Part shown: positions 1-7,224 of the stretch, piece by piece
Position numbering within the stretch: position 1 is the stretch's first letter
Layout of the letters: each line of letters starts with the position of its first letter
From: an uncultured Lachnospiraceae bacterium
GTDB taxonomy: Bacteria; Bacillota; Clostridia; Lachnospirales; Lachnospiraceae
Reading direction: 5' to 3'
Length of the DNA: 8,332 nucleotides
Assembly (NCBI GenBank): GCA_947591115.1
Contig: CANQCX010000085.1
Span: 1-8,332, forward strand
Notes under the pieces: model-generated
Databases searched by the model: none
What the model was told of the DNA's origin: nothing
The model's input: the letters and a program-made list of their open reading frames with translations, nothing else
Made by a program: the position numbers and the translations under genes

Positions 1-5
1 CCGTC

Positions 6-686
6 CTACCCCACTTCGAACTTATAACCCATGCCCCATATGGTTTTAATGTATTCTCCCTTCGCCCCCATTTTGCTACGAAGCTTCTTGACATGAGTGT
101 CAATGGTGCGGGCATCCCCGAAATAGTCGTAATTCCATACGTTGTCCAGAATTTTTTCCCGCGAAAGCGCGATCCCCGCGTTTTCCATAAAATAATCCAA
201 CAGCTCAAACTCCTTAAAGCTGAGTTCCACGTTTTTCTGGTCGATGGTAACCTGATGCGCCGTCCGGTCGAGCCGGATCCCGCCGGCCTCCCGTATCATG
301 GAATCGTCTCCGATCTGCTTCGTCCGGCGCAGGATCGCCTCCGCCCTTGCTACCAGTATTTTCGGCGAAAACGGTTTGCTGATGTATTCGTCCACTCCCA
401 GCTCAAACCCCAGAAGCTCATCGCTTTCCTCGCCCTTTGCCGTCAGCATGATGATTGGGATCTTTGAGCTTGCCCGAATCTCTCTGCAGACCTCCCAGCC
501 GTTTCTTTTCGGCATCATTACATCCAGTATGATCAATGCGATTCCTTTTTCCCGATAAAAAAGATCCAGCGCTTCCTCTCCGTCTCCGGCTTCCAGTACC
601 TCATAATTCTTACGTACCAGAAAATCGCGGACCAGTTTGCGCATCCGGCTTTCATCATCCACTACCAGTATCCGAATCTTCTCCAT
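6..686 (-). CDS. OmpR/PhoB-family DNA-binding response regulator
   Basis: A cytoplasmic two-component response regulator of 226 aa, the usual OmpR-family length. The receiver domain spans about residues 4-118. It shows the acidic pair D10/D11, the phospho-acceptor D55 in the segment LIILDVMMPK, the switch T82 in MLTAKG, and K104 in the SKPF motif. The winged-helix DNA-binding domain spans about 134-225, with the family-typical recognition segment VWNYDYFGDARTIDTHVKKL and the C-terminal GMGYKFE hairpin. The ATG is preceded by AAGGGAG with 8 nt spacing, which supports this start. It is the last gene visible in the fbp-larB-orf cluster, 38 nt after the preceding gene. Family knowledge predicts that phosphorylation by a membrane histidine kinase drives dimerisation and promoter binding. 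No kinase is in the window; it would be expected just left of position 1. The target genes and signal cannot be read from the sequence. Confidence 0.95.
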   Translation of the reverse strand: MEKIRILVVDDESRMRKLVRDFLVRKNYEVLEAGDGEEALDLFYREKGIALIILDVMMPKRNGWEVCREIRASSKIPIIMLTAKGEESDELLGFELGVDEYISKPFSPKILVARAEAILRRTKQIGDDSMIREAGGIRLDRTAHQVTIDQKNVELSFKEFELLDYFMENAGIALSREKILDNVWNYDYFGDARTIDTHVKKLRSKMGAKGEYIKTIWGMGYKFEVG

Positions 687-724
687 GCCGGTTTCTCCCT
701 TCCGTTTGGTTTCCGACGTTTTAT

Positions 725-1357
725 TTATTGCCTCATCTGGCTTTCCAGCAGCGCTTCCCGCTTTTCCAGCTCCTTCTCGCGGGCGTTTAGCTCGTCCTCT
801 TTTTCCTCCAGCTCAACCTGCCAGCTTTCGTACTGATTGATGATTTCATTCTCATAATTCAGGATATTTTTGTTTTTCCCGCTAAAATACGTTATGGCAA
901 AAATTCCTGCGATAACGCAGAAAAATACTACGGCAAAAAACATTGCGACATGAAATTTCCGGCGGTAGCGTTTTCCCGCCTGCGTCAGCTCCGATTCTTC
1001 CGGTTCCTGCTTCTCCGGCGCCGTTGGCTGCGGCGGCTTTGGCGAAAGTCCGCCGTCCTTCTCCTCGGCGAGCTCGCGAAGTTCCGATACCTTCGGCGCA
1101 GGAACCGGAATCGGAAGAATGTCCCTGTTTAACACCTCCGGCTGCCGGTAAAGATAGTGCTGCAGCTCCTGTAAAAAACCGATTCCGACAACGGTTTCAA
1201 AAATTTCCTGCTCCAGCAGTTTATTGTAAAGCTTCAGCACGACTCCGGGATCGTTCAGCGGCGTCTGCTTTTGAATATAGCGGATTCCGTCCGCTTCCCG
1301 TTTCGCCTGATCCGCCATTTCTTCCGTTTCAAATACAAATCCTTCTACCTGATACAT
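725..1357 (-). CDS. Unrecognised single-pass membrane protein with C-terminal coiled coil
   Basis: I do not recognise this 210-aa protein. Residues 1-75 look like a compact folded domain with mixed helices (for example VVLKLYNKLLEQEIF). Residues 80-125 are a Pro/Glu-rich linker (LPIPVPAPKV, KPPQPTAPEKQ). A basic stretch (GKRYRRKF, 128-135) precedes one hydrophobic segment at about 136-158. Residues 165-210 are highly charged with heptad-like LEEKEDELNAREKELEKREA, a likely coiled coil. By the positive-inside rule the N-terminal domain would be cytoplasmic and the coiled coil extracytoplasmic; this is inference. There is no signal peptide, catalytic motif or Cys cluster. The start has AAGGGAG 4 nt upstream of the ATG. 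It sits 25 nt after larB and 38 nt before the response regulator gene, so it is probably co-transcribed with both. A scaffold or sensor accessory role is possible but unsupported. Confidence 0.8.
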   Translation of the reverse strand: MYQVEGFVFETEEMADQAKREADGIRYIQKQTPLNDPGVVLKLYNKLLEQEIFETVVGIGFLQELQHYLYRQPEVLNRDILPIPVPAPKVSELRELAEEKDGGLSPKPPQPTAPEKQEPEESELTQAGKRYRRKFHVAMFFAVVFFCVIAGIFAITYFSGKNKNILNYENEIINQYESWQVELEEKEDELNAREKELEKREALLESQMRQ

Positions 1358-1382
1358 AAATCTCCCTTCAAAACCGCTCGTT

Positions 1383-2144
1383 TTATTCCGTTTTCTGCGT
1401 CCGCTGATTGATCATGCTTGCCAGATACCCCGCGCCGTAGCCGTTGTCAATATTGACCACGCTGACTCCGCTCGCACAGGAGTTGAGCATGGAAAGCAGC
1501 GCGGACAATCCATGAAACGACGCGCCGTAGCCTACGCTTGTCGGCACTGCGATTACCGGACAATCCGCAAGTCCTCCGATCACGCTTGCCAGCGCGCCCT
1601 CCATTCCCGCGATCGCCACGATGACGTTCGCCTCCATCAAAACGTCGGAATGGGCAAGCAGCCGGTGTACTCCCGCTACGCCTACGTCATACAGACGCAC
1701 GACCTGATTGCCAAACGCCTCCGCCGTCAGCGCCGCTTCCTCCGCAACCGCATAATCGCTGGTTCCTCCTGTCGCAATGACGATCCTGCCGCTGCCTTTG
1801 GGTTTTGGTATCTCTCCGACGACCGCAATGCGGGCGTCTTTATCGTAAGTAAACGGTTCTCCGAAAGAAACCTCCGCCGCCTTTTCTTCGGATATGCGCG
1901 TGATCAGTACCGTTTTCTGTCCTGCTTTGCGCAGCTCTCTGGCAATTCCTTCGATCTGCGCCGCCGTCTTTCCTTCTCCGAAGATCACTTCCGCAATCCC
2001 CTGCCGCAGTTCTCTTTGCGTATCAAGTCTGGCATAGCCGATATTGCGGAACGGTTCGGTTTTAATTTGGGTTATCGCCTGTTCGATGCCCATATCCCCG
2101 TCCCGAACCGATTCTAAGATCTGTGTCAGTTCTTCCTTTGTCAT
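1383..2144 (-). CDS. larB: LarB, pyridinium-3,5-biscarboxylic acid mononucleotide synthase
   Basis: This 253-aa protein matches the LarB family, formerly annotated as PurE-like AIR carboxylase. LarB carboxylates and hydrolyses nicotinic acid adenine dinucleotide to give the dicarboxylated mononucleotide precursor of the nickel-pincer (NPN) cofactor used by LarA-type racemases. The N-terminal family-specific part (1-100) contains NIGYARLDTQRELRQG and EVIFGEGKT. The PurE-like Rossmann-type part (105-245) contains the segments VIATGGTSDYAVAEEA, YDVGVAGVHRLL, AIAGMEGALASVIGGL, VIAVPTSVGYGASF and NIDNGYGAG. C223 in NSCASG is the likely equivalent of the cysteine described in Lactobacillus LarB (C221) as the covalent substrate anchor. 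The ATG follows a GGAGG close upstream and lies 19 nt after the fbp stop, so the two are probably co-transcribed. No larA, larC or larE is present in the window, so the cofactor's user here is unknown. Confidence 0.93.
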   Translation of the reverse strand: MTKEELTQILESVRDGDMGIEQAITQIKTEPFRNIGYARLDTQRELRQGIAEVIFGEGKTAAQIEGIARELRKAGQKTVLITRISEEKAAEVSFGEPFTYDKDARIAVVGEIPKPKGSGRIVIATGGTSDYAVAEEAALTAEAFGNQVVRLYDVGVAGVHRLLAHSDVLMEANVIVAIAGMEGALASVIGGLADCPVIAVPTSVGYGASFHGLSALLSMLNSCASGVSVVNIDNGYGAGYLASMINQRTQKTE

Positions 2145-2163
2145 ACGCCCTCCTGCTTTTTTA

Positions 2164-4122
2164 TCAACTGTCCCTCTCTGCGATCCGTCCGGACTGATAG
2201 GCTTCGATCAGAACCTTTAATTCCTGAATCTGGTTTTGTATTTTCTTTCCGCTGTCCGTATCGCCGACCAGAATCCGTTTATCCATGTATTCCACCGCCT
2301 CCCGACGCGATACGATATCAATTTCCTCGCGCACCGCCGTTTCTGCGGAAACAAACGGTTCATGCGCGGTCAAGGTCAGTCCGTAAGAGTTATAGATCAG
2401 CGTATATCCGGCGATGCCGGTTCTTCTCCGGTAGGTCTGGGAAAATCCGCCGTCAATGACAATGACCTTTCCCTGACATTTGACCGGACTTTCTCCCCGT
2501 ACGCGGTGTACCGGAACATGTCCGTTGATGATATGCACCCGTTCGCCCTGCAGGCCGAACTCCGCAAGGATCCGATCCGCCACCTCCGGCCGGTCGATAA
2601 GCTGATAGTAGGCGTTTTTGGTTTCCACCTTCATTTCTTCCTCATCCAGAAAATACCGTTCGAACGTCGCCATCTTCTTCCGTCCGTAAAGCGGGGACGA
2701 CGGCGCCGTCCAGATATACCACATCAGATCCGCTCCTTTTTCCCGCTCCTCGTCCTCTTTGGAGAAAAACGCTTTTCTTACATAGGATTCCATTACGTCA
2801 AAAAGCGCCTTCCCGCTGTATTCTTCTCCGTAAATATTGACCTTCCGGAACGTGCCGTCCTCGTTCATTGGAATGCAGCCATGATACAAAAGATTTCCGT
2901 TGTATACCCGATACATGCTGCCCTTTTTCAAAAACAGCCGGATATGCCGCTGCAATTTTTCACAGTGGATAAAAGAAGTCCGAAGCCGCTGGATGACCTC
3001 CTGCTCCTCCTGCGTCAGCGCATAAGGATCCTGCGGATCCACAGTCGGCAGATACCGGTCCTGAAGCCGGTAATCTTTTCCGTCGATGCAGACGGTTCCC
3101 TTTTCATAATCGATCTGCTCAAACAGCAGCCGGTCCTGCATCCCGAACTCCGGCCATTTTTTGATCAACTGCCCCTCCAGCTTGAAACGGATGATGGCAA
3201 TCGCCTTGTGCATTTTCCGCGTCAGGTCATTTTCCATGTTATTGGTTCCGCTCGGCGTCGTTTTGAACACAAAACGCTCGCAGGGATCGTCGGCGTACGC
3301 TTTCATCGCAAACGTAGCAAGCGGAAGCATATTGATTCCGTAACCCTCCTCCAGCAGATCGATGTTTCCGTAGCGGATGCTGTTGCGGATGACGGTGGCA
3401 ACGCAGGCAAGCTGGCCGGCTGCCGCGCCCATCCAGATGATATCGTGATTTCCCCATTGAATGTCAACGGAATGATACTTTTCCAAACGGTCCATGATCA
3501 GATGCGGAGACGGGCCCCGATCATAAATATCGCCGATGATATGGAGCCGGTCGATGACCAGACGCTGGATCAGCTCCGAAAGCGCAACGATAAAATCCGA
3601 CGCCCTGCCCAGTTCGACAATCGTATTGACGATCGCTTCATAATACGCTTCTTTATTGAGGACTTCCGGCTTTTCGGTAATCAGCTCCTCAATGACATAA
3701 GCGTAATCATCCGGAAGCGCCTTCCGGACTTTGGAACGCGTATATTTGGAGGAAACGGTCTTGCATACTTCGATCAGACGGTACAGCGTAATCCGGTACC
3801 ATCCCTCCATATCGCTTTCCTGTTTCCTTACCAGCTCCATCTTTTCCCTCGGATAATAGATCAGCGTCGCCAGAGCCGACTTGTCCGAATTGCTTAGCGT
3901 ATGCCCGAATACGTCGTCGATCTTTTTCCGTACCGCTCCCGAGCCGTTGCGCAGCACATGGGAAAACGCTTCGTACTCCCCATGAATGTCCGAAAGAAAA
4001 TGCTCCGTTCCTTTCGGCAGATTCAGTATGGACTGCAGATTGATGATCTCTGCGGATGCCCGTCCGATAGACGGGTACAGCCTTGAAAGCTGTTCCAGAT
4101 AAAGTAACTGTTTTTGTTCCAA
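2164..4122 (-). CDS. fbp: Class III fructose-1,6-bisphosphatase (TTG start)
   Basis: A cytoplasmic gluconeogenic enzyme that hydrolyses fructose 1,6-bisphosphate to fructose 6-phosphate. The 652-aa length and sequence fit the Firmicutes class III family, which has a calcineurin-like metallophosphatase core. Motifs from the TTG start: FLSDIHGEYEAF (D45, H47), GDIYDRGPSP (197-206), WGNHD (223-227), YHGCIPMNEDG (about 413-423), INGHVPVHRVRG (532-543) and VIDGGFSQTYRRRTGIAGYT (555-574). The start is placed at a TTG because GGAGG lies 7 nt upstream and the protein then begins MEQKQLLYLEQL. The reading frame remains open for 36 more codons to an ATG at 4230, but that stretch runs through the ssrA terminator and the 3' end of tmRNA, so it is not protein. 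It is followed 19 nt later by larB. The only visible supply of transcript is from upstream, past the ssrA terminator, or an unseen promoter. Confidence 0.95.
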   Translation of the reverse strand: MEQKQLLYLEQLSRLYPSIGRASAEIINLQSILNLPKGTEHFLSDIHGEYEAFSHVLRNGSGAVRKKIDDVFGHTLSNSDKSALATLIYYPREKMELVRKQESDMEGWYRITLYRLIEVCKTVSSKYTRSKVRKALPDDYAYVIEELITEKPEVLNKEAYYEAIVNTIVELGRASDFIVALSELIQRLVIDRLHIIGDIYDRGPSPHLIMDRLEKYHSVDIQWGNHDIIWMGAAAGQLACVATVIRNSIRYGNIDLLEEGYGINMLPLATFAMKAYADDPCERFVFKTTPSGTNNMENDLTRKMHKAIAIIRFKLEGQLIKKWPEFGMQDRLLFEQIDYEKGTVCIDGKDYRLQDRYLPTVDPQDPYALTQEEQEVIQRLRTSFIHCEKLQRHIRLFLKKGSMYRVYNGNLLYHGCIPMNEDGTFRKVNIYGEEYSGKALFDVMESYVRKAFFSKEDEEREKGADLMWYIWTAPSSPLYGRKKMATFERYFLDEEEMKVETKNAYYQLIDRPEVADRILAEFGLQGERVHIINGHVPVHRVRGESPVKCQGKVIVIDGGFSQTYRRRTGIAGYTLIYNSYGLTLTAHEPFVSAETAVREEIDIVSRREAVEYMDKRILVGDTDSGKKIQNQIQELKVLIEAYQSGRIAERDS

Positions 4123-4129
4123 AATCGAT

Positions 4130-4134
4130 CCTCC
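4130..4134 (-). promoter_or_regulatory. fbp ribosome binding site fixing the TTG start
   Basis: GGAGG on the minus strand with a 7-nt spacer to a TTG codon at 4122-4120. No ATG or GTG is similarly placed, and the alternative upstream ATG at 4230 lies inside tmRNA. This site therefore decides the fbp start. Confidence 0.85.
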
Positions 4135-4139
4135 ATTTG

Positions 4140-4167
4140 AAAAAAAGAGGCGTTTTCCACACCTCCT
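4140..4167 (-). terminator. Rho-independent terminator of ssrA
   Basis: On the minus strand AGGAGGTG (4167-4160) pairs with CGCCTCTT (4152-4145), giving 8 bp with two G-U pairs and a 7-nt loop. The 3' arm runs into a tract of seven T residues. It begins 26 nt beyond the tmRNA 3' end and ends only about 18 nt before the fbp start codon, so it separates tmRNA from the fbp cluster. Confidence 0.85.
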
Positions 4168-4180
4168 GCATGTATCATGC
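4168..4180 (-). repeat. Short palindrome between ssrA and its terminator
   Basis: GCATG-ATA-CATGC is a perfect 5-bp inverted repeat with a 3-nt centre, directly abutting the terminator stem. It could be a small hairpin in the tmRNA precursor 3' trailer that helps 3'-end processing, or a protein site upstream of fbp. It is short enough to be chance. Confidence 0.4.
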
Positions 4181-4192
4181 TCTTTTTCTGAG

Positions 4193-4529
4193 TGGACTAG
4201 ACGGGAGTCGAACCCGTGTCCAAAAACCATTCCCCTGTCCTTCTACGAGCGTAGTCTGTTATTTGACATTCCCTCCGCCGTCCGGAAGCAGACATCCTGA
4301 CGGTTTTAGTAGCTTCATGTTACGCCCACCGGCTCAAAGCTTTGCCTGTGTCGTTTCCTGCATCGTCGAAGCCGTTACCCTTAAGTGCAGGTGCAAAAGG
4401 AACGACTGCCGCCCTTAGGCAGCGTATGCTAAATTATCTTCAGCGTTTAATTTTAATTGTGGAATTTCACGCATCCCGTACGGCTCGCTTCTCCAGCTTC
4501 ATGATCCCTGTCGAAACCATTACTAGCCC
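4193..4529 (-). ncRNA. ssrA: tmRNA (transfer-messenger RNA)
   Basis: tmRNA rescues ribosomes stalled on damaged or stopless mRNA: as alanyl-tmRNA it enters the empty A site with SmpB, then acts as mRNA for a degradation tag. The 5' end GGGCTAG (4529-4523) pairs fully with CTAGTCC (4200-4194) as the 7-bp acceptor stem, allowing one G-U pair. It is followed by the D-arm-like TGGTTTCGACAGG typical of tmRNA. The T arm is a 5-bp hairpin at 4201-4217 with the GGGTTCGACTCCC core. The discriminator A is at 4193; the next genomic bases are CTC, so the CCA end is not encoded and must be added. Length is 337 nt without CCA. It starts 13 nt after the smpB stop. No convincing promoter is seen just upstream, so it may be processed from an smpB-ssrA transcript. 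Confidence 0.97.
4415..4444 (-). other. tmRNA tag-peptide reading frame (AEDNLAYAA)
   Basis: Within tmRNA, the frame GCT GAA GAT AAT TTA GCA TAC GCT GCC TAA encodes AEDNLAYAA and stops. The hydrophobic AYAA end fits the ssrA degrons recognised by ClpXP-type proteases. The resume codon is taken as GCT because it follows the A-rich AAATTAAAC segment and matches the layout of clostridial tags; the charged alanine adds one more residue in front. The resume position is inferred. Confidence 0.88.
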
Positions 4530-4542
4530 ATATAGAACCTCT

Positions 4543-5007
4543 TTACAGATTGCGGATCTTGAAATCGCGCTCCGCTTCTCTCCTCTGATCCTTCTTGGCA
4601 ATGTCCTGACGCTTGTCATAGAGCTTCTTTCCTTTGGCAAGCGCGATCTCAACTTTTACAAGGCTCCCTTTCAAGTATACCTCAACCGGAACGATTGTGT
4701 AACCCTTTTGTGCAATTTTTCCGAGAAGTTTTTGTATTTCTTTTTTGTGGAGCAGAAGTTTTTTGGGACGGAGCGGATCTTTGTTGAAAATATTGCCCTT
4801 TTCGTAGGGACTGATGTGCATTCCGTACAGGATGACTTCCCCGTTTTCAATGTGGATGAACGCCTCCTTGATGCTGCACTTCCCCATACGCAGGGATTTG
4901 ACCTCCGTTCCATGAAGGCTGATGCCCGCTTCGTAAGTCTCCTCCAGAAAATAATCATGATAGACTTTTTTATTGTTGGCGATCAGCTTTCTTGCCGCTT
5001 TTGCCAT
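4543..5007 (-). CDS. smpB: SsrA-binding protein SmpB
   Basis: SmpB binds the tRNA-like domain of tmRNA and delivers it with EF-Tu to stalled ribosomes. The 154-aa length is normal. Family motifs are all present: NKKVYHDYFLEETYEAGI (12-29), LHGTEVKSLR (31-40) with the conserved GTE, MHISPYEKGN (63-72), the basic tmRNA-binding LAKGKKLYDKRQ (123-134), and a charged C-terminal tail (KKDQRREAERDFK) that in this family becomes helical in the mRNA channel. The ATG is preceded by AAGGAGGG with about 7 nt spacing. The gene start overlaps the rnr 3' end by 25 nt, consistent with translational coupling, and ssrA follows after 13 nt. The order rnr-smpB-ssrA places the whole trans-translation and decay module in one transcription unit. 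Confidence 0.97.
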   Translation of the reverse strand: MAKAARKLIANNKKVYHDYFLEETYEAGISLHGTEVKSLRMGKCSIKEAFIHIENGEVILYGMHISPYEKGNIFNKDPLRPKKLLLHKKEIQKLLGKIAQKGYTIVPVEVYLKGSLVKVEIALAKGKKLYDKRQDIAKKDQRREAERDFKIRNL

Positions 5008-7175
5008 GAGGCACCCTCCTTTCCGTCCGCATAAGCGTCATAAGCATTGTCCGGACACACTTCAAATTCAACGGTTCTCATAATCTTATCGGCTGCTGCC
5101 GCAAAAACCGTAACCTTTTGCCCCAATTTATAGCTTTTTTGCGTCCGCTCTCCGACCAGCTCGCAGGTTTTTTCGCAATAGCGGTAAAAATCGTCTTTGA
5201 GCGAGGATGCGCGCACCAGTCCTTCTACGGTATTGGGCAGTTCTACAAAAAATCCCCACTCCGTTACGCCGGAGATCACGCCCTCGAACGCCTCTCCGAG
5301 ATGATGCTGCATATATTCCGCCTTTTTCAGCTTTACCGTTTCCCGTTCGGCCTCCTCCGCGCGCCGTTCGGTCAGGCTGGACTGTTTGGCGACCTCCGGC
5401 AGGATTGCTTCGTAATGCTCGATCCTGTTCTCGTTCAGCCGTCCCCGAAGCGAATCTTTGATGATACGGTGTATCTGCAGATCGGGATAACGGCGGATAG
5501 GCGAGGTAAAGTGGCAGTAATAATCGGCGGCCAGACCAAAATGCCCCGTACAGCTTGTCGTATAGCGCGCCTGTTTCATCGCGCGCAGCGTCAGCCTGCC
5601 GATCAGCGCCTCCTCGTCGGTTCCGTCAATTTTTTCCAGCAGCTTCTGTAATTCCTTCGGATGGATTTCCTCCTGTCCGATGTGGATGCGATAGCCAAAA
5701 TTGCGGATAAACGCGGAAAGATTTTTGATTTTTTCACTGTCCGGCTTTTCGTGCGTCCGGTAGACAAACGGCAGCTCCCTCCAGAAAAATTCCTGCGCCA
5801 CCGTTTCGTTTGCGATCAGCATAAAATCCTCGATGATCTTTGTGGCAACGCTGCGGTCGTACGGCAAAACGGAAACCGGATTCCCCCGTTCATCCAAAAC
5901 CACCTTCGTTTCCGGAAAATCGAAATCGATCGAGCCGCGCTTTTTTCGTTTTTTCCGCAAAATGCCCGCCAGCGTTTCCATCCGCTCAAACATCGGCACA
6001 AGCGCTTCATATTCCGCTATGACCGAAGGGTCGCGGTCGGCAAGGATTTTTTTAACGTTTGTGTAGGACATCCGGCGGTTTACGCAGATTACCGTTTCCG
6101 CAATCTGATGGCTGATAACCTCTCCTTTCGGGTTGATCGTCATAAGACAGCTCAATGCCAGACGGTCTTCTCCCTGATTGAGCGAGCAGATTCCGTTGGA
6201 AAGCGTATGAGGCAGCATTGGAATCACGCGATCGACCAGATAAACGGACGTGCCGCGTTTCAGCGCCTCTACATCCAGCGCGCTGTACTCCTGTACATAA
6301 TTCGATACGTCGGCAATATGGACGCCGAGAAGATAATTTTCGCCCTCCATTGTCAAAGAAACCGCATCATCCAGATCTTTTGCATCCTCCCCGTCGATGG
6401 TAACCATCTGCCAGTCCCGAAGATCCATGCGCCCTGCCATATCCGCTTCGGAAACCTCCTTAGCCACGCGCTCCGCCTGACGGCAGACCTTTTCGGGAAA
6501 TTCCGGCGTAAGTCCGTACGCCCGCACAATGGAAAGGATGTCCACTCCGGGATCGTCGATATGCCCTAAGATTTCCGTTATCCGGCCGCTTGGATTCTTT
6601 CCGTTTTTCCCGTAATCCAGAATCTCTACAACGACCTTATGACCGGATACCGCGCCTTTGGAATGCTCTTTTGCAATAAAGATATCCTTTCCGAATTTCG
6701 GATCATCCGGAATGACAAAACCGTAATTCTCGCTCTTGTCATAGGTGCCGACCAGCGATTCCATGCCCCGTTTGACGATGGAAAGGACTTCTCCCTCCCT
6801 GCGCCGTCCGGCTGCTGCCGGCAGGATCGAAAGCTCTACCAGATCCATATGAAGCGCGCCGTTTGTCTTGGCTTCCGGAATAAAAATATCCTCCTCCATC
6901 CCTTCTACCGAAACAAAGCCAAACCCCTTCGGGTGCGCCGTAAAGGTTCCGACCAGCCGCCTGCTTTCCGCCTTTGAATATTTTCCGCGTTTGGAGAGAA
7001 CGATCTTTCCCTCGTCGAGCAGCTCGCGCAGCACCGCCTCCAGCAGCGGACGCTGTTCCTTCGAAACGCCAAGCACGATCGCCAGCTCCTTAATTTTCAT
7101 CGGGGCATACAGCTCCGAGCAGATCAGATCGTATACGGTTTTCTTTCTTTCTTCAAAACTTTTTTCCTGTCCCAT
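4983..7175 (-). CDS. rnr: Ribonuclease R (RNB-family 3'-5' exoribonuclease)
   Basis: RNase R processively degrades structured RNA from the 3' end, including non-stop mRNA released by trans-translation. Domains (numbered from the chosen start, 730 aa): N-terminal winged helix about 5-70; two cold-shock-type OB folds about 73-195, each with a GFGFV or NYGFVI RNA-binding strand; the RNB catalytic core about 245-575 with IDGEDAKDLDDAV (D261, D267, D269, D270), the conserved metal-binding acidic cluster, and HFTSPIRRYPDL near 555-566; and a C-terminal S1 domain about 627-705 (FEGVISGVTEWGFFVEL). The start is set at the ATG at 7175-7173 because AGGAAGAGG lies 8 nt upstream. An in-frame ATG at 7220 would add 15 residues but has no ribosome binding site and abuts a hairpin. 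No obvious dedicated promoter is seen; expression may need read-through of the secG terminator. Confidence 0.95.
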   Translation of the reverse strand: MGQEKSFEERKKTVYDLICSELYAPMKIKELAIVLGVSKEQRPLLEAVLRELLDEGKIVLSKRGKYSKAESRRLVGTFTAHPKGFGFVSVEGMEEDIFIPEAKTNGALHMDLVELSILPAAAGRRREGEVLSIVKRGMESLVGTYDKSENYGFVIPDDPKFGKDIFIAKEHSKGAVSGHKVVVEILDYGKNGKNPSGRITEILGHIDDPGVDILSIVRAYGLTPEFPEKVCRQAERVAKEVSEADMAGRMDLRDWQMVTIDGEDAKDLDDAVSLTMEGENYLLGVHIADVSNYVQEYSALDVEALKRGTSVYLVDRVIPMLPHTLSNGICSLNQGEDRLALSCLMTINPKGEVISHQIAETVICVNRRMSYTNVKKILADRDPSVIAEYEALVPMFERMETLAGILRKKRKKRGSIDFDFPETKVVLDERGNPVSVLPYDRSVATKIIEDFMLIANETVAQEFFWRELPFVYRTHEKPDSEKIKNLSAFIRNFGYRIHIGQEEIHPKELQKLLEKIDGTDEEALIGRLTLRAMKQARYTTSCTGHFGLAADYYCHFTSPIRRYPDLQIHRIIKDSLRGRLNENRIEHYEAILPEVAKQSSLTERRAEEAERETVKLKKAEYMQHHLGEAFEGVISGVTEWGFFVELPNTVEGLVRASSLKDDFYRYCEKTCELVGERTQKSYKLGQKVTVFAAAADKIMRTVEFEVCPDNAYDAYADGKEGASWQKRQES

Positions 7176-7183
7176 TCCAGACG

Positions 7184-7192
7184 CCTCTTCCT
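7184..7192 (-). promoter_or_regulatory. rnr ribosome binding site supporting the internal ATG
   Basis: AGGAAGAGG on the minus strand with an 8-nt spacer before ATG at 7175-7173. Nothing comparable precedes the in-frame ATG at 7220, so this is the likelier rnr initiation site. Confidence 0.7.
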
Positions 7193-7224
7193 TCCGCCTC
7201 CGGCACAACGGCTTTTTCATGCTA

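Noticed and set aside
943..1359. Plus-strand Pro/Ala-rich open frame opposite the coiled-coil protein gene
   Set aside because: The minus-strand frame has a ribosome binding site, operon spacing, a membrane segment and a coiled coil; the plus-strand translation is low-complexity shadow.
2236..3897. A 553-codon plus-strand open frame opposite fbp
   Set aside because: It is antisense to a full-length class III FBPase with all family motifs, has no ribosome binding site or recognisable domain, and its Arg/Pro/Phe-rich composition is that of a shadow frame.
4530..4560. TTCTATAT just before tmRNA as a possible -10 box
   Set aside because: It ends only about 1-2 nt before the mature tmRNA 5' end, and no matching -35 hexamer is at proper spacing, so it cannot set that end directly.
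4342..5034. A 230-codon plus-strand open frame across ssrA and smpB
   Set aside because: It covers tmRNA and is antisense to smpB; both are firmly identified on the minus strand.
5661..6569. A 302-codon plus-strand open frame opposite rnr
   Set aside because: It lies antisense to the RNase R catalytic domain, shows no domain or ribosome binding site, and is explained by codon bias of rnr.
7176..7220. Upstream ATG giving RNase R 15 extra residues
   Set aside because: No ribosome binding site precedes it, whereas the ATG at 7175 has AGGAAGAGG at good spacing; the extension (KKPLCRRRKEEASG) does not look like part of the winged-helix domain.
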